A stretch of DNA of 64,000 nucleotides, taken from NCBI RefSeq assembly GCF_000184745.1, contig NC_014931.1, forward strand, positions 5,766,001 through 5,830,000, read 5' to 3'. The stretch comes from Variovorax paradoxus EPS (GTDB taxonomy: Bacteria; Pseudomonadota; Gammaproteobacteria; Burkholderiales; Burkholderiaceae_C). Below are positions 1 to 9,299 of this stretch, in pieces; within the stretch, counting starts at the first letter, position 1; each line of letters begins with the position of its first letter. Under the pieces are notes generated by a model that searched no databases, was not told the origin of the DNA, and worked only from the letters and a program-made list of their open reading frames with translations. The translations under genes were made by a program, and so were the position numbers.

Positions 1-749
1 TGCTCGCCCCGCCCAAAGAGCCTGCCGCAGCCGCACCCGCCGCGAAGTCCGCGGCCAAGAAAGTGGCGCCGGAAGCCGAGGCGCCTCTGGCCGACGCGAT
101 CGCTCGCTACCTCAGCGTCATCCACGACTTCAACCCCAAGGGCGGCGCCCGCGTCTACCCCGGCTCGCCATTCATCGTGCAGCACCTGCTGCGCGACCAC
201 GACAAGCTCAAGCTGTTCGAGCTGCACCCGACCGATTCGCGCACGCTCGGCGCCAACATCGCGCAGCTCGAAGCCGGCCGGCAGATCGCCGTGTTGACCG
301 AAGACGGCTTCAGCAGCGCCACCAAGTTCCTGCCGCCGCCTTCGCGCCGCGCGCTGGTGCTGATGGATCCGAGCTACGAAATCAAGAGCGACTACGCCCG
401 GGTGCTCGACTTCGCAGCCGAGGCGCTCAAGCGCTTTGCCACGGGCACCTACGCCGTCTGGTATCCGATCATTCCGCGGCCCGAGGCGCACGACCTGCCG
501 CGCCGGCTCAAGACCATGGCGACCAAGGCCGGCAAGCCGTGGCTGCATGCCACGCTGACGGTCAAGTCGAGCAAGTTGACTGCCACGCCGACCGGCGAGA
601 CCAAGCGGCCCGGGCTGCCGGCCAGCGGCATGTTCCTCATCAACCCGCCCTACACCCTGAAGCCGCTGCTCGCGGCAGCGTTGCCGCAACTGGCCGAGAA
701 GCTGGCGCAGGACCGGAACGCGACCTTCTCGCTCGACAGCGGCGGCTGA
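1..749 (+). CDS. rlmJ: 23S rRNA (adenine-2030-N6)-methyltransferase RlmJ, 5'-truncated by window edge
   Basis: SAM-dependent methylation of A2030 in 23S rRNA. The frame is open from base 3, so the start lies outside the window. The visible part opens with an Ala/Lys/Pro-rich linker (about residues 1-25) that looks like an insertion within the family fold. It then shows YPGSPF, the ELHPTD segment, the catalytic motif IV as DPSYE (bases 364-378) and the late motif INPPY (bases 640-654), in the order expected for RlmJ. The stop at 747-749 lies 8 bp from the convergent rlpA stop, with no obvious terminator between. The family call is strong; methylation of this exact base is inferred by homology. 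Confidence 0.88.
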   Translation, partial: LAPPKEPAAAAPAAKSAAKKVAPEAEAPLADAIARYLSVIHDFNPKGGARVYPGSPFIVQHLLRDHDKLKLFELHPTDSRTLGANIAQLEAGRQIAVLTEDGFSSATKFLPPPSRRALVLMDPSYEIKSDYARVLDFAAEALKRFATGTYAVWYPIIPRPEAHDLPRRLKTMATKAGKPWLHATLTVKSSKLTATPTGETKRPGLPASGMFLINPPYTLKPLLAAALPQLAEKLAQDRNATFSLDSGG

Positions 750-757
750 GCGACGCC

Positions 758-1471
758 TCAGCGCCGGCGACGCTGAGGCACAACGGCCTTGCGGCGCGCC
801 GGCACCGTGACCTTGGCGCGATCGGCCCCAGGCGCCATCGGTGCGGCAGCCTCGCCCGGTTCCACATCGACACCGCCGCAGCGCATGCCCGCGGAGCCGA
901 CGACCGACAGCGCCACCTGCTTGATTCCGAGTCCGATGAGGCCGATGCGCTCGGCAGCGGCCCGGCTCAGGTCGATCACGCGGCCCTGCGCATAGGGTCC
1001 GCGATCGGTAATGCGCACCAGCACCTCGCTGCCGTTGACCAGGCTGCGCACGCAGACGCGCGTTCCGAACGGCAGGGTCTTGTGGGCAGCCGTCAGGGCC
1101 GTCATGTCGAAGCGCTCGCCGCTGGCCGTCTTGCGCTGGTGGAACTGGATGCCATACCAGGATGCGCCGCCGCGCTCGAATATCTCGCGCGGGCCGTCGT
1201 CGCCGGGCACGCCGTCGTCGGGCGTCAGCTCGCCGGTGCCCGAGACCGCGAGGTCATAGCGCACCGAAGGCACATCCGACCGCGCGGAAGCGCCCGGTGG
1301 AACGGCCAGCCCCGACGACAGCGGCCGCAAGCGAGAACCCGCCGCAGCGCCCGGATCGGTGCCGCCTTCGGTGGCAGGCGGCATGGCGCAGCCCGCCAAC
1401 ACGCAGGTGACCGCGACAAGCACGAGGCGAAGCCCCGTGCGCAGCGGCGAACCTGCGGCGCGCCCTCTCAA
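758..1471 (-). CDS. rlpA: RlpA-family septal lytic transglycosylase lipoprotein
   Basis: Outer-membrane lipoprotein expected to cleave denuded peptidoglycan at the septum. The 237-residue product has a basic, hydrophobic signal ending in lipobox LAGC (lipidated Cys28), a Pro/Ala-rich linker, and a double-psi beta-barrel domain at about 101-192 containing GGASWYG, ASGERFD, LPFGTRV and TDRGPY with the catalytic-type Asp156. No C-terminal SPOR domain follows, so septal targeting would need another signal. The start is TTG and overlaps the metF stop by four bases (TTGA), indicating translational coupling as the last gene of the ahcY-tlyA-metF-rlpA operon. A GTG further in would shorten the signal and is less likely. 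Confidence 0.85.
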   Translation of the reverse strand: MRGRAAGSPLRTGLRLVLVAVTCVLAGCAMPPATEGGTDPGAAAGSRLRPLSSGLAVPPGASARSDVPSVRYDLAVSGTGELTPDDGVPGDDGPREIFERGGASWYGIQFHQRKTASGERFDMTALTAAHKTLPFGTRVCVRSLVNGSEVLVRITDRGPYAQGRVIDLSRAAAERIGLIGLGIKQVALSVVGSAGMRCGGVDVEPGEAAAPMAPGADRAKVTVPARRKAVVPQRRRR

Positions 1472-2292
1472 TCGAGGCGCTCCAGCAGGGCCAGCGTCGC
1501 CGTCGACTGGTTCATTGTGTAGAAGTGGATCGCAGGTGCGCCGCCGTCGCAGAGGCGCGCGCAGAGGTCGGTCACCACGTCCAGGCCGAAGGCCTTGATC
1601 GAGGCCGTGTCGTCGCCAAAGCCCTGCAGGCGCAGGCGGATCCAGCGAGGAATTTCAGCGCCGCAGGCGTCCGAGAAACGCATGAGCTGCGTCGAACTCG
1701 TGATGGGCATGATGCCCGGCACGATCGGCGTGTCGATGCCGAGCTTGCGCACCTCGTCGACGAAACGGAAGTAGGCCTCGGGGCTGAAGAAATACTGCGT
1801 GATGGCCGAATCGGCGCCCGCCTTCACCTTGGCGGCAAAAGCCTGCAGGTCGGCCTCGGGCGAGCGGGCCTGCGGATGCACTTCGGGATAGCACGCCACC
1901 TCGATGTGGAAGTCGCTGCCCGTTTCCTCGCGGATGAAGGCCACGAGATCGCTCGCATAGTGGAACTCGCCGCCGATGCCATAGCCGCTCGGCAGGTCGC
2001 CGCGCAATGCCACGAGGCGCTTGACGCCCATGGCCTTCAGCTCGGCCAATTGCTCCCGCACCGTGGCGCGCGTGGCGCCGATGCAAGAGAAGTGGCTGGC
2101 GGCATCGACGCCCTCGTTCAGGATCTCCTGCACCGCACCGAAGGTGCCCTGGTGCGTGGAGCCGCCCGCGCCATAAGTGACCGAGCAGAACTGCGGCTTG
2201 CGCGCATACAGCTGCTGGCGCACCGCGCGCAGCTTGACCGCGCCTTCGGGCGTCTTGGTCGGGAAGAATTCGAAACTCAGCGGAAGGCGCAC
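1468..2292 (-). CDS. metF: 5,10-methylenetetrahydrofolate reductase
   Basis: Flavoprotein that reduces 5,10-methylene-THF to 5-methyl-THF, the methyl donor for homocysteine remethylation. The 274 residues match the usual bacterial MetF length. Visible landmarks are the N-terminal SFEFFPTKTPEG with the catalytic-type Glu, SVTYGAGGST, the folate/FAD segment LRGDLP, ITQYFF, and VPGIMPI. It lies 10 bp after tlyA and overlaps rlpA by four bases. Its place behind ahcY means two methyl-cycle enzymes could share the SAH riboswitch leader. No alternative function is likely. Confidence 0.95.
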   Translation of the reverse strand: MRLPLSFEFFPTKTPEGAVKLRAVRQQLYARKPQFCSVTYGAGGSTHQGTFGAVQEILNEGVDAASHFSCIGATRATVREQLAELKAMGVKRLVALRGDLPSGYGIGGEFHYASDLVAFIREETGSDFHIEVACYPEVHPQARSPEADLQAFAAKVKAGADSAITQYFFSPEAYFRFVDEVRKLGIDTPIVPGIMPITSSTQLMRFSDACGAEIPRWIRLRLQGFGDDTASIKAFGLDVVTDLCARLCDGGAPAIHFYTMNQSTATLALLERLD

Positions 2293-2302
2293 CTGCGTCT
2301 CC

Positions 2303-3139
2303 TTAGGAACCGTTCGCGCCGGACGCGCGCACGGCGTGAATGAAAAACTCGCGGTTGCCGTCGCCGCCGGCGATCGGGCTGTCGAACCAGCGCAGCACCT
2401 TCAGCTCAAGCGCTGCGCATGCATCGTGCAGGCGCTTCTCGACGACGGGGTACATCGCGTCGTCGCGCACGATGCCGCCCTTGCCGACCTGGCCGGGCTG
2501 CAGTTCGAACTGCGGCTTGACCAGCATCAGCAGCTGGCCGTCGTCGGCCAGGAACTGCACCACGGCCGGCAGCACCAGAGTGAGCGAGATGAACGACAGG
2601 TCGCCGACGATGAGGTCGAAGCGCGGCTCGGCCGGAGCCTCGACTACCTCGCCAACCTCTGCGGCATCTTCCGCCTCGGCGTCCTCGTCATCGTCCACCT
2701 GCAGATCGGCCGGCGACAACGCCCGCGCATTGACGCCTTCGATGGCGACCACGCGCTCGTCCTCGCGCAACTTCGCATGCAGTTGCCCATGGCCGACGTC
2801 GACGCCCACGACCTTCGTCGCGCCGCGTTGCAGCAGGCAATCGGTGAAGCCGCCGGTCGACTGGCCCACATCGAGGCACAGCTTGCCGGCGGGATCGACA
2901 CCGCTCACATTCAGCGCGCCTTCCAGCTTGAGCCCGCCGCGCGAGACGTACCGCGCCTCGGCCGCATCGTCGAGTTCGAGCTCGGCGGATGCAGGCACTT
3001 CGTCCTTGTTCTTCACGACCGAGCGCCATGCGTCGCTCGTGCCCGCATCGCGCCAGCGCATGCCGCCGGCAATGAGCCGCACGGCCTGCGAACGCGACGC
3101 GGCGAGGCCGCGTTCCACCAACAGTTGATCAGCGCGCAT
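2303..3139 (-). CDS. tlyA: TlyA-family rRNA 2'-O-methyltransferase with S4 domain
   Basis: Predicted SAM-dependent ribose methyltransferase acting on rRNA; relatives are often annotated as hemolysin A. The 278-residue protein has an N-terminal S4 RNA-binding domain (about 2-60), the SAM-binding stretch LDVGQSTGGFTDCLL (about 89-103), and an FtsJ-type Lys-Asp-Lys-Glu set at about K71, D180, K208 and E212. An acidic low-complexity stretch at about 147-171 (DDDEDAEAEDAAE) interrupts the fold before FDLIVGD and lengthens the protein beyond a typical TlyA. It starts 7 bp after the ahcY stop, so it is almost certainly cotranscribed with ahcY and metF. Methylation sites and any cytolytic role cannot be read from the sequence. 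Confidence 0.85.
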   Translation of the reverse strand: MRADQLLVERGLAASRSQAVRLIAGGMRWRDAGTSDAWRSVVKNKDEVPASAELELDDAAEARYVSRGGLKLEGALNVSGVDPAGKLCLDVGQSTGGFTDCLLQRGATKVVGVDVGHGQLHAKLREDERVVAIEGVNARALSPADLQVDDDEDAEAEDAAEVGEVVEAPAEPRFDLIVGDLSFISLTLVLPAVVQFLADDGQLLMLVKPQFELQPGQVGKGGIVRDDAMYPVVEKRLHDACAALELKVLRWFDSPIAGGDGNREFFIHAVRASGANGS

Positions 3140-3146
3140 GGACGCT

Positions 3147-4586
<1,440 letters not shown>

Positions 4587-4641
4587 GAGAACTCCAAAAC
4601 TGGTTTGAAAGATGCCACTGCGTACGGGGGTCTGACGGAAA

Positions 4642-4727
4642 AAGGACTCACCGCGAGAACAGCGGGTGAGCGTGGTTGCGATGTGGTCCGAGCCTCACGC
4701 CTTGATGGCGCTGCAACGCTCCTCGGA
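4642..4727 (-). promoter_or_regulatory. SAH riboswitch (ahcY element) with terminator-like expression platform
   Basis: On the minus strand the leader reads CCGAGGAGCGTTGCAGC (from 4726), then GGCTCGG closing the first helix, then the conserved ACGCTCACC near 4664-4675: the three conserved blocks of the SAH riboswitch class. The CTCAC block also forms the 5' arm of a hairpin (4670 to 4647, CTCACC...GGTGAG) followed by TCCTTTTT. Pseudoknot formation in the SAH-bound aptamer would compete with this terminator-like hairpin, a plausible 'on' switch. Sequence match is direct; the mechanism is inferred. Confidence 0.9.
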
Positions 4728-4734
4728 ACGGCGG

Positions 4735-4763
4735 ATTGTAGACGTGGTGCCAGGCCGAGCCAA
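4735..4763 (-). promoter_or_regulatory. sigma70-type promoter of the ahcY operon
   Basis: On the minus strand TTGGCT (4763-4758) and TACAAT (4740-4735) are separated by exactly 17 bp. The predicted start would fall at about 4727-4729, right at the first aptamer bases. Good match to the -35/-10 consensus and consistent placement. Confidence 0.7.
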
Positions 4764-4847
4764 CCGCTGGGGTATCCCGCATGGCGGGAAGCGCGTTTCG
4801 TTGTCGAGGCGTACATTGATCCGCACTCCAACACCAAGATCCTTCCC

Positions 4848-5483
4848 ATGCTCTCCAGAATTTCCTCGACCCTGCTGGCCTCGGCCGCTCTTCTTGCCGC
4901 TGCTGCCGCACCGATCTCCGCCTCCGCACAAGCCCCTTCCGAACAAGTCCGCATCCGCGGCACCATCGTCCGCGTCGACGCCAAGACCCTCGTCGTGCAG
5001 GACCGCGGCGGCGAAGTCGTCAGCCTTGCGCGGCCGGCCGACATGCAGCTGTCCGAGGTCTACCGCATCAAGCTCGCCGACATCAAGAAGGGCAGCTTCA
5101 TCGGCACCGCCGCCATGCCGCAGGCCGACGGCACGCAGAAGGCGCTCGAAGTCGTGGTGTTCCCCGAGGCCGCGCGCGGCACGGGCGAAGGCCACCGGCC
5201 GTGGGACCTGCTGCCGGAGAGCACAATGACCAACGCCACCGTCGCCGACCTGGCCGCGGCGCCGAAATCGGTGCGCGGCGGGCAGCAACTGCGCCTGACC
5301 TACAAGGGCGGCGAGAAGACGGTCGTTGTGCCGCCCGATGTGCCGGTCGTGACCTTCCGCGCCGGCACCGAGGCGCTGCTGGTGCCCGGCGCCAAGGTGC
5401 TGGTCAATGCGCAGGAAAAGAACGGCACGCCCACGGCGCTGCGCGTGACGGCCGGGCGCGACGGCTTCGCGCCGCCGATGTAA
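4848..5483 (+). CDS. exported protein of unknown function (DUF5666-like beta-rich)
   Basis: A 211-residue protein with a clear Sec signal peptide (MLSRISSTLLASAALLAA, cleavage near ASA-Q at about 27-29) and a beta-rich mature part. It holds two similar small-barrel segments, IRGTIVRVDAKTLVVQDRGG and RLTYKGGEKTVVVPP, and the central stretch FPEAARGTGEGHRPWDLLPE. No catalytic motif was recognised. The start at 4848 gives a proper signal peptide; the longer in-frame extension upstream runs antisense to ahcY and is a shadow. It is transcribed divergently from ahcY. Function unknown; a periplasmic ligand- or metal-binding role is possible but unsupported. Confidence 0.75.
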   Translation: MLSRISSTLLASAALLAAAAAPISASAQAPSEQVRIRGTIVRVDAKTLVVQDRGGEVVSLARPADMQLSEVYRIKLADIKKGSFIGTAAMPQADGTQKALEVVVFPEAARGTGEGHRPWDLLPESTMTNATVADLAAAPKSVRGGQQLRLTYKGGEKTVVVPPDVPVVTFRAGTEALLVPGAKVLVNAQEKNGTPTALRVTAGRDGFAPPM

Positions 5484-5651
5484 GCGCCGATGTAAGGCAA
5501 GTCACCCAAGGGAAATCCCGCAGGCAAATTTGTCGCTGCGGTGACCGCGGGCGCGTCGGTGCGGCGTATCGTGGCGAGGGACTTTTGCCGTCCGGCCGGT
5601 CCTTGTTTGCTCGCCATTCACCCGTTCACCCGACACAGGAGATACCGCACC

Positions 5652-6161
5652 ATGGCCACTGCCAAGAAAGCCGCCGCCAAAAAGACCGCTGCCAGCAGCA
5701 GCAGCAGCACCAGCAGCGCCAAGGCGGCCGCCCCCAGCGCCGCCGACATGCTCAATCCGATGAAGAACCTCAAGGGCATGGCCGATCGCCTGCAGGAACT
5801 GAACCTCACCGGCGGCGCGGGCAAGCTGCTCGACAGCGGCCGCAAGGACCTGCAGGCGCTGATGCAAGCCAACGAAAAGTCCTACCAGGGCCTGCAGACC
5901 GTGGTGCAGCGGCAGACCGAGATGATCAAGAGCGCCATCACCGAATGGCAGACGGCCGCCAAGGAAATGCCCGGCAAGGATGCCAAGGCCAACCTCGCCA
6001 AGCTCGACGAGCTCGGCCGCCAGTCGTTCCAGCGCGCCATCGACGACATCAAGGAACTCGCCAACCTCGCGGCCAAGTCGCAGGCCGATGCCTTCGACGT
6101 CGTGCGCCAGCGCATCCAGTCCAACGTGGATGAAGTGACCAAGATGCTGCAGCGCAAATAA
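5652..6161 (+). CDS. phasin-family PHA granule-associated protein
   Basis: A 169-residue protein with a Lys/Ala/Ser-rich N-terminus (KKAAAKKTAASSSSS) followed by long amphipathic helices (about 35-165) containing LQELNLTGGAGKLLDSGRKD and ending in VTKMLQRK. Such helix-rich surface proteins coat PHA granules. The ATG at 5652 follows an AGGAGAT ribosome-binding site. It opens a plus-strand run with an alpha/beta hydrolase, a PhaE-like protein and PhaC, which supports the phasin call. The Ala/Lys-rich head resembles histone-like tails and may bind DNA or polyphosphate, as reported for some phasins; that is inference. Confidence 0.85.
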   Translation: MATAKKAAAKKTAASSSSSTSSAKAAAPSAADMLNPMKNLKGMADRLQELNLTGGAGKLLDSGRKDLQALMQANEKSYQGLQTVVQRQTEMIKSAITEWQTAAKEMPGKDAKANLAKLDELGRQSFQRAIDDIKELANLAAKSQADAFDVVRQRIQSNVDEVTKMLQRK

Positions 6162-6184
6162 GTCGATAGAAAAGGCCTCGCGCA

Positions 6185-7102
<918 letters not shown>

Positions 7103-7131
7103 ACGACCGATAGACGACGGGGCCTCTGTCC

Positions 7132-7557
7132 ATGAACAAGTTCTCCCCCCTCGACCCGATGGCCACGTGGCGCGAGCTCACGGCCCAATGGGAAAAGAGC
7201 ACCAACGAATTCGCCAACGAGACCATGGCCTCCGATCCGTTCCGCCAGGGCATGCACGGCGGGATGAACGCCTCGCTCACCGGGCAGAAAGCGCTGGGCG
7301 ACCTGATGGCGCGCTACCTCACGATACTGAACCTGCCGACGCGCGCGGACATCCAGGCACTGGGCGAGCAGTTGCAAAGCATCGACGATCACCTGGCGAA
7401 CATCAGTCGCGCGATGGAAAGCGCACGCGGCCCGGCTGCATCCGCGACCGCCCATGCGCCGCCCCAGCCGCGCCGCACCAAGAAGCCCCCGCAGGCTGAG
7501 GCCGCTGCCCCGGCTCCGGCCGCCCCGAAGCGCCCCGCCGGAAAGCGCACACGATGA
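7132..7557 (+). CDS. short PhaE-like PHA synthase accessory subunit
   Basis: A 141-residue protein with an N-terminal helical part (about 1-65), the segment YLTILNLPTRADIQALGEQL (about 62-83) that resembles the conserved C-terminal region of PhaE subunits, a further helix (SIDDHLANISRAM), and a basic Ala/Pro/Lys-rich tail (about 100-141). It overlaps phaC by four bases (ATGA), so the two are translationally coupled like phaE-phaC pairs. Known PhaE subunits are usually more than 300 residues, so this is a reduced version keeping only the synthase-contact end. The assignment rests on this segment and the gene order. Confidence 0.7.
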   Translation: MNKFSPLDPMATWRELTAQWEKSTNEFANETMASDPFRQGMHGGMNASLTGQKALGDLMARYLTILNLPTRADIQALGEQLQSIDDHLANISRAMESARGPAASATAHAPPQPRRTKKPPQAEAAAPAPAAPKRPAGKRTR

Positions 7558-8627
7558 GCGCCGCGGCGGACGCGTTCGCCCTGCCCGACATCGGCGCAGA
7601 GATCGAGCGCGCGATCCAGCGCAACCTCAAGGGCCTGGACTTCCTCACCTCGGCCGCGCCGGCCATGGGGCAGACGGCCAGGGACGAAATCCACCGCCGC
7701 GGCACGCTGAGCCTGTACCACTACCGCCCGCTGGTCGACGAAATCTACCGCGTGCCGCTCTTGATCGTCATGGCGACCACGAACCGCGGCTACATCCTCG
7801 ACCTCGCGCCGGGCCAGAGCATGGTCGAGCACCTGCTGCTCCAGGGCTACGACGTCTACATGATGGATTGGAACGCGCCGCGCCCGCAGGAAAAGCAGCT
7901 GCGCATCGAGGACTACGTGCTCGACTTCATCCCCGATTCACTGCGGCGCGTGCAGGCACGCTCCGGCGAGGAAGACGTCACGCTCGTGGGCTACTGCATG
8001 GGCGGCGTGCTTTCCACGCTCTATGCGGCGCTGCATCCGGAGGGCCCGATCAAGAACCTCGCGCTCTTCACCACGCCCATCGATTTCAGCCGCATGAAGC
8101 TCTTCCATGCGTGGTCGGACCGGCGTTATTTCGACGTCGACCGGCTCATCGACACGATCGGCAACGTGCCGCCAGAGATGCTGCTCGCTTCGTTCGACAT
8201 GCTGCGTCCCGCGGGCCGCAGCGCCGGCGTGGTGCAGCTGTGGGACAACATGGCCAACGACGAATTCGTCAAGTCGTATCGCATGTTCGACCGCTGGGGC
8301 GCCGAGATGCTGCCGCTGGCCGGCGAGTACTTCCGCCAGACCGTCAAGGAGCTGATGTGGGACAACAAGCTCTTCAAGGGCGAGCTGGTGCTCGGCGGCC
8401 GCAAGGTGCTGCTCGCAAACATCAAGGTGCCCGTGCTGCACGCGCTCGCGCAGCACGACCACATCGTTCCCTATGAGGCAGGCCAGCCGCTGATCGCCAA
8501 CATCGGCTCCACCGACAAGGAAGAAGTGGTGCTCAAGGGCGGCCACGTCAGCCTGGCCGCGGGCGCCAACGCGGTCCGCCGGCTGTGGCCCAAACTCGAC
8601 GACTGGCTTGGAGTGCGCTCGACATGA
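7554..8627 (+). CDS. phaC: class III poly(3-hydroxyalkanoate) synthase PhaC
   Basis: Polymerises (R)-3-hydroxyacyl-CoA into PHA on granules. At 357 residues it has the class III length (about 355) rather than the class I length (about 590). The nucleophile elbow is GYCMGG with Cys148; Asp302 (QHDHIVP) and His331 (GGHVSLA) complete the triad, spaced as in the Allochromatium-type enzyme. It also has MDWNAPRP and LWDNM. It overlaps the PhaE-like gene by four bases upstream and the GNAT gene by four bases downstream. Class III enzymes need a partner subunit; only the short PhaE-like protein is visible here. Confidence 0.93.
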   Translation: MSAAADAFALPDIGAEIERAIQRNLKGLDFLTSAAPAMGQTARDEIHRRGTLSLYHYRPLVDEIYRVPLLIVMATTNRGYILDLAPGQSMVEHLLLQGYDVYMMDWNAPRPQEKQLRIEDYVLDFIPDSLRRVQARSGEEDVTLVGYCMGGVLSTLYAALHPEGPIKNLALFTTPIDFSRMKLFHAWSDRRYFDVDRLIDTIGNVPPEMLLASFDMLRPAGRSAGVVQLWDNMANDEFVKSYRMFDRWGAEMLPLAGEYFRQTVKELMWDNKLFKGELVLGGRKVLLANIKVPVLHALAQHDHIVPYEAGQPLIANIGSTDKEEVVLKGGHVSLAAGANAVRRLWPKLDDWLGVRST

Positions 8628-9232
8628 CCATCACCGCTGTGTCCGACTCTTTCTCGCGGACCTATCCGCGCACCGTGACGAGCAGCGACGGCGACATCGT
8701 CCTGCGGCTGATGAACGCGGACGACGCGGCCGCCGTGCTGGCTTTCGCGCAGGGCCTGCCCGTGCACGACCTGCTTTTTTTGCCGCGCGACATCACCGAG
8801 CCCAAGGTGATGAACGCCTGGGTCCGCGCGATCGAGCGCGGCGACATCGACAGCGTGCTCGCGATGCGCGGCACCACAGTGCTGGGCTGCGCGGCGGTGA
8901 TCCGCGATCCGCACTCGTGGTCCAGTCACGTGGCCGAGCTGCGCCTCCTGGCCGCGCCCGAGCTGCGCGGCAGCGGCCTCGGCCATCGGCTTGCACGGGA
9001 GGCCTGCGCGCTGGCCATCGAGCGCGGCGCCGAAAAACTCGTCGCGCGCATGACCGTCGACCAGCGCAGCGCCATCGCGGTCTTCCAGGCGCTGGGCTTT
9101 CGTCCCGAGGCGCTGCTGAGCAAGCACGTGAAAGATAAGCAGGGCGTGACGCACGACCTCGTGGTGCTGAGCCACGACGTGGCGCAGTTCGAGGCGCAGA
9201 TGCGGGCGTATGGGATGACGGAGGCTTTTTAG
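8624..9232 (+). CDS. GNAT-family N-acetyltransferase
   Basis: A 202-residue acetyltransferase. The acetyl-CoA-binding motif A appears as LRLLAAPELRGSGLGHRLAREA, followed by a motif B segment IAVFQALGFRPEA. The ATG at 8624 overlaps the phaC stop (ATGA), so it is coupled to the PHA operon. The substrate could be a protein, amine or small metabolite and cannot be read from the sequence. Starting at an earlier in-frame codon would overlap phaC by more than 40 bases and is less likely. Confidence 0.8.
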   Translation: MTITAVSDSFSRTYPRTVTSSDGDIVLRLMNADDAAAVLAFAQGLPVHDLLFLPRDITEPKVMNAWVRAIERGDIDSVLAMRGTTVLGCAAVIRDPHSWSSHVAELRLLAAPELRGSGLGHRLAREACALAIERGAEKLVARMTVDQRSAIAVFQALGFRPEALLSKHVKDKQGVTHDLVVLSHDVAQFEAQMRAYGMTEAF

Positions 9233-9299
9233 GCCCTCGGAGCGGGCCGGTTCCGGACGCCCTTCTAAAATCGCGGCCTTCCCCCGCAGATTGCCCATC

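Noticed and set aside
364-378. DPSYE in RlmJ in place of DPPY as a possible loss of catalysis
   Set aside because: The motif keeps Asp and Tyr, and Ser at this place is, to my knowledge, found in other RlmJ proteins, so it is not evidence of inactivity.
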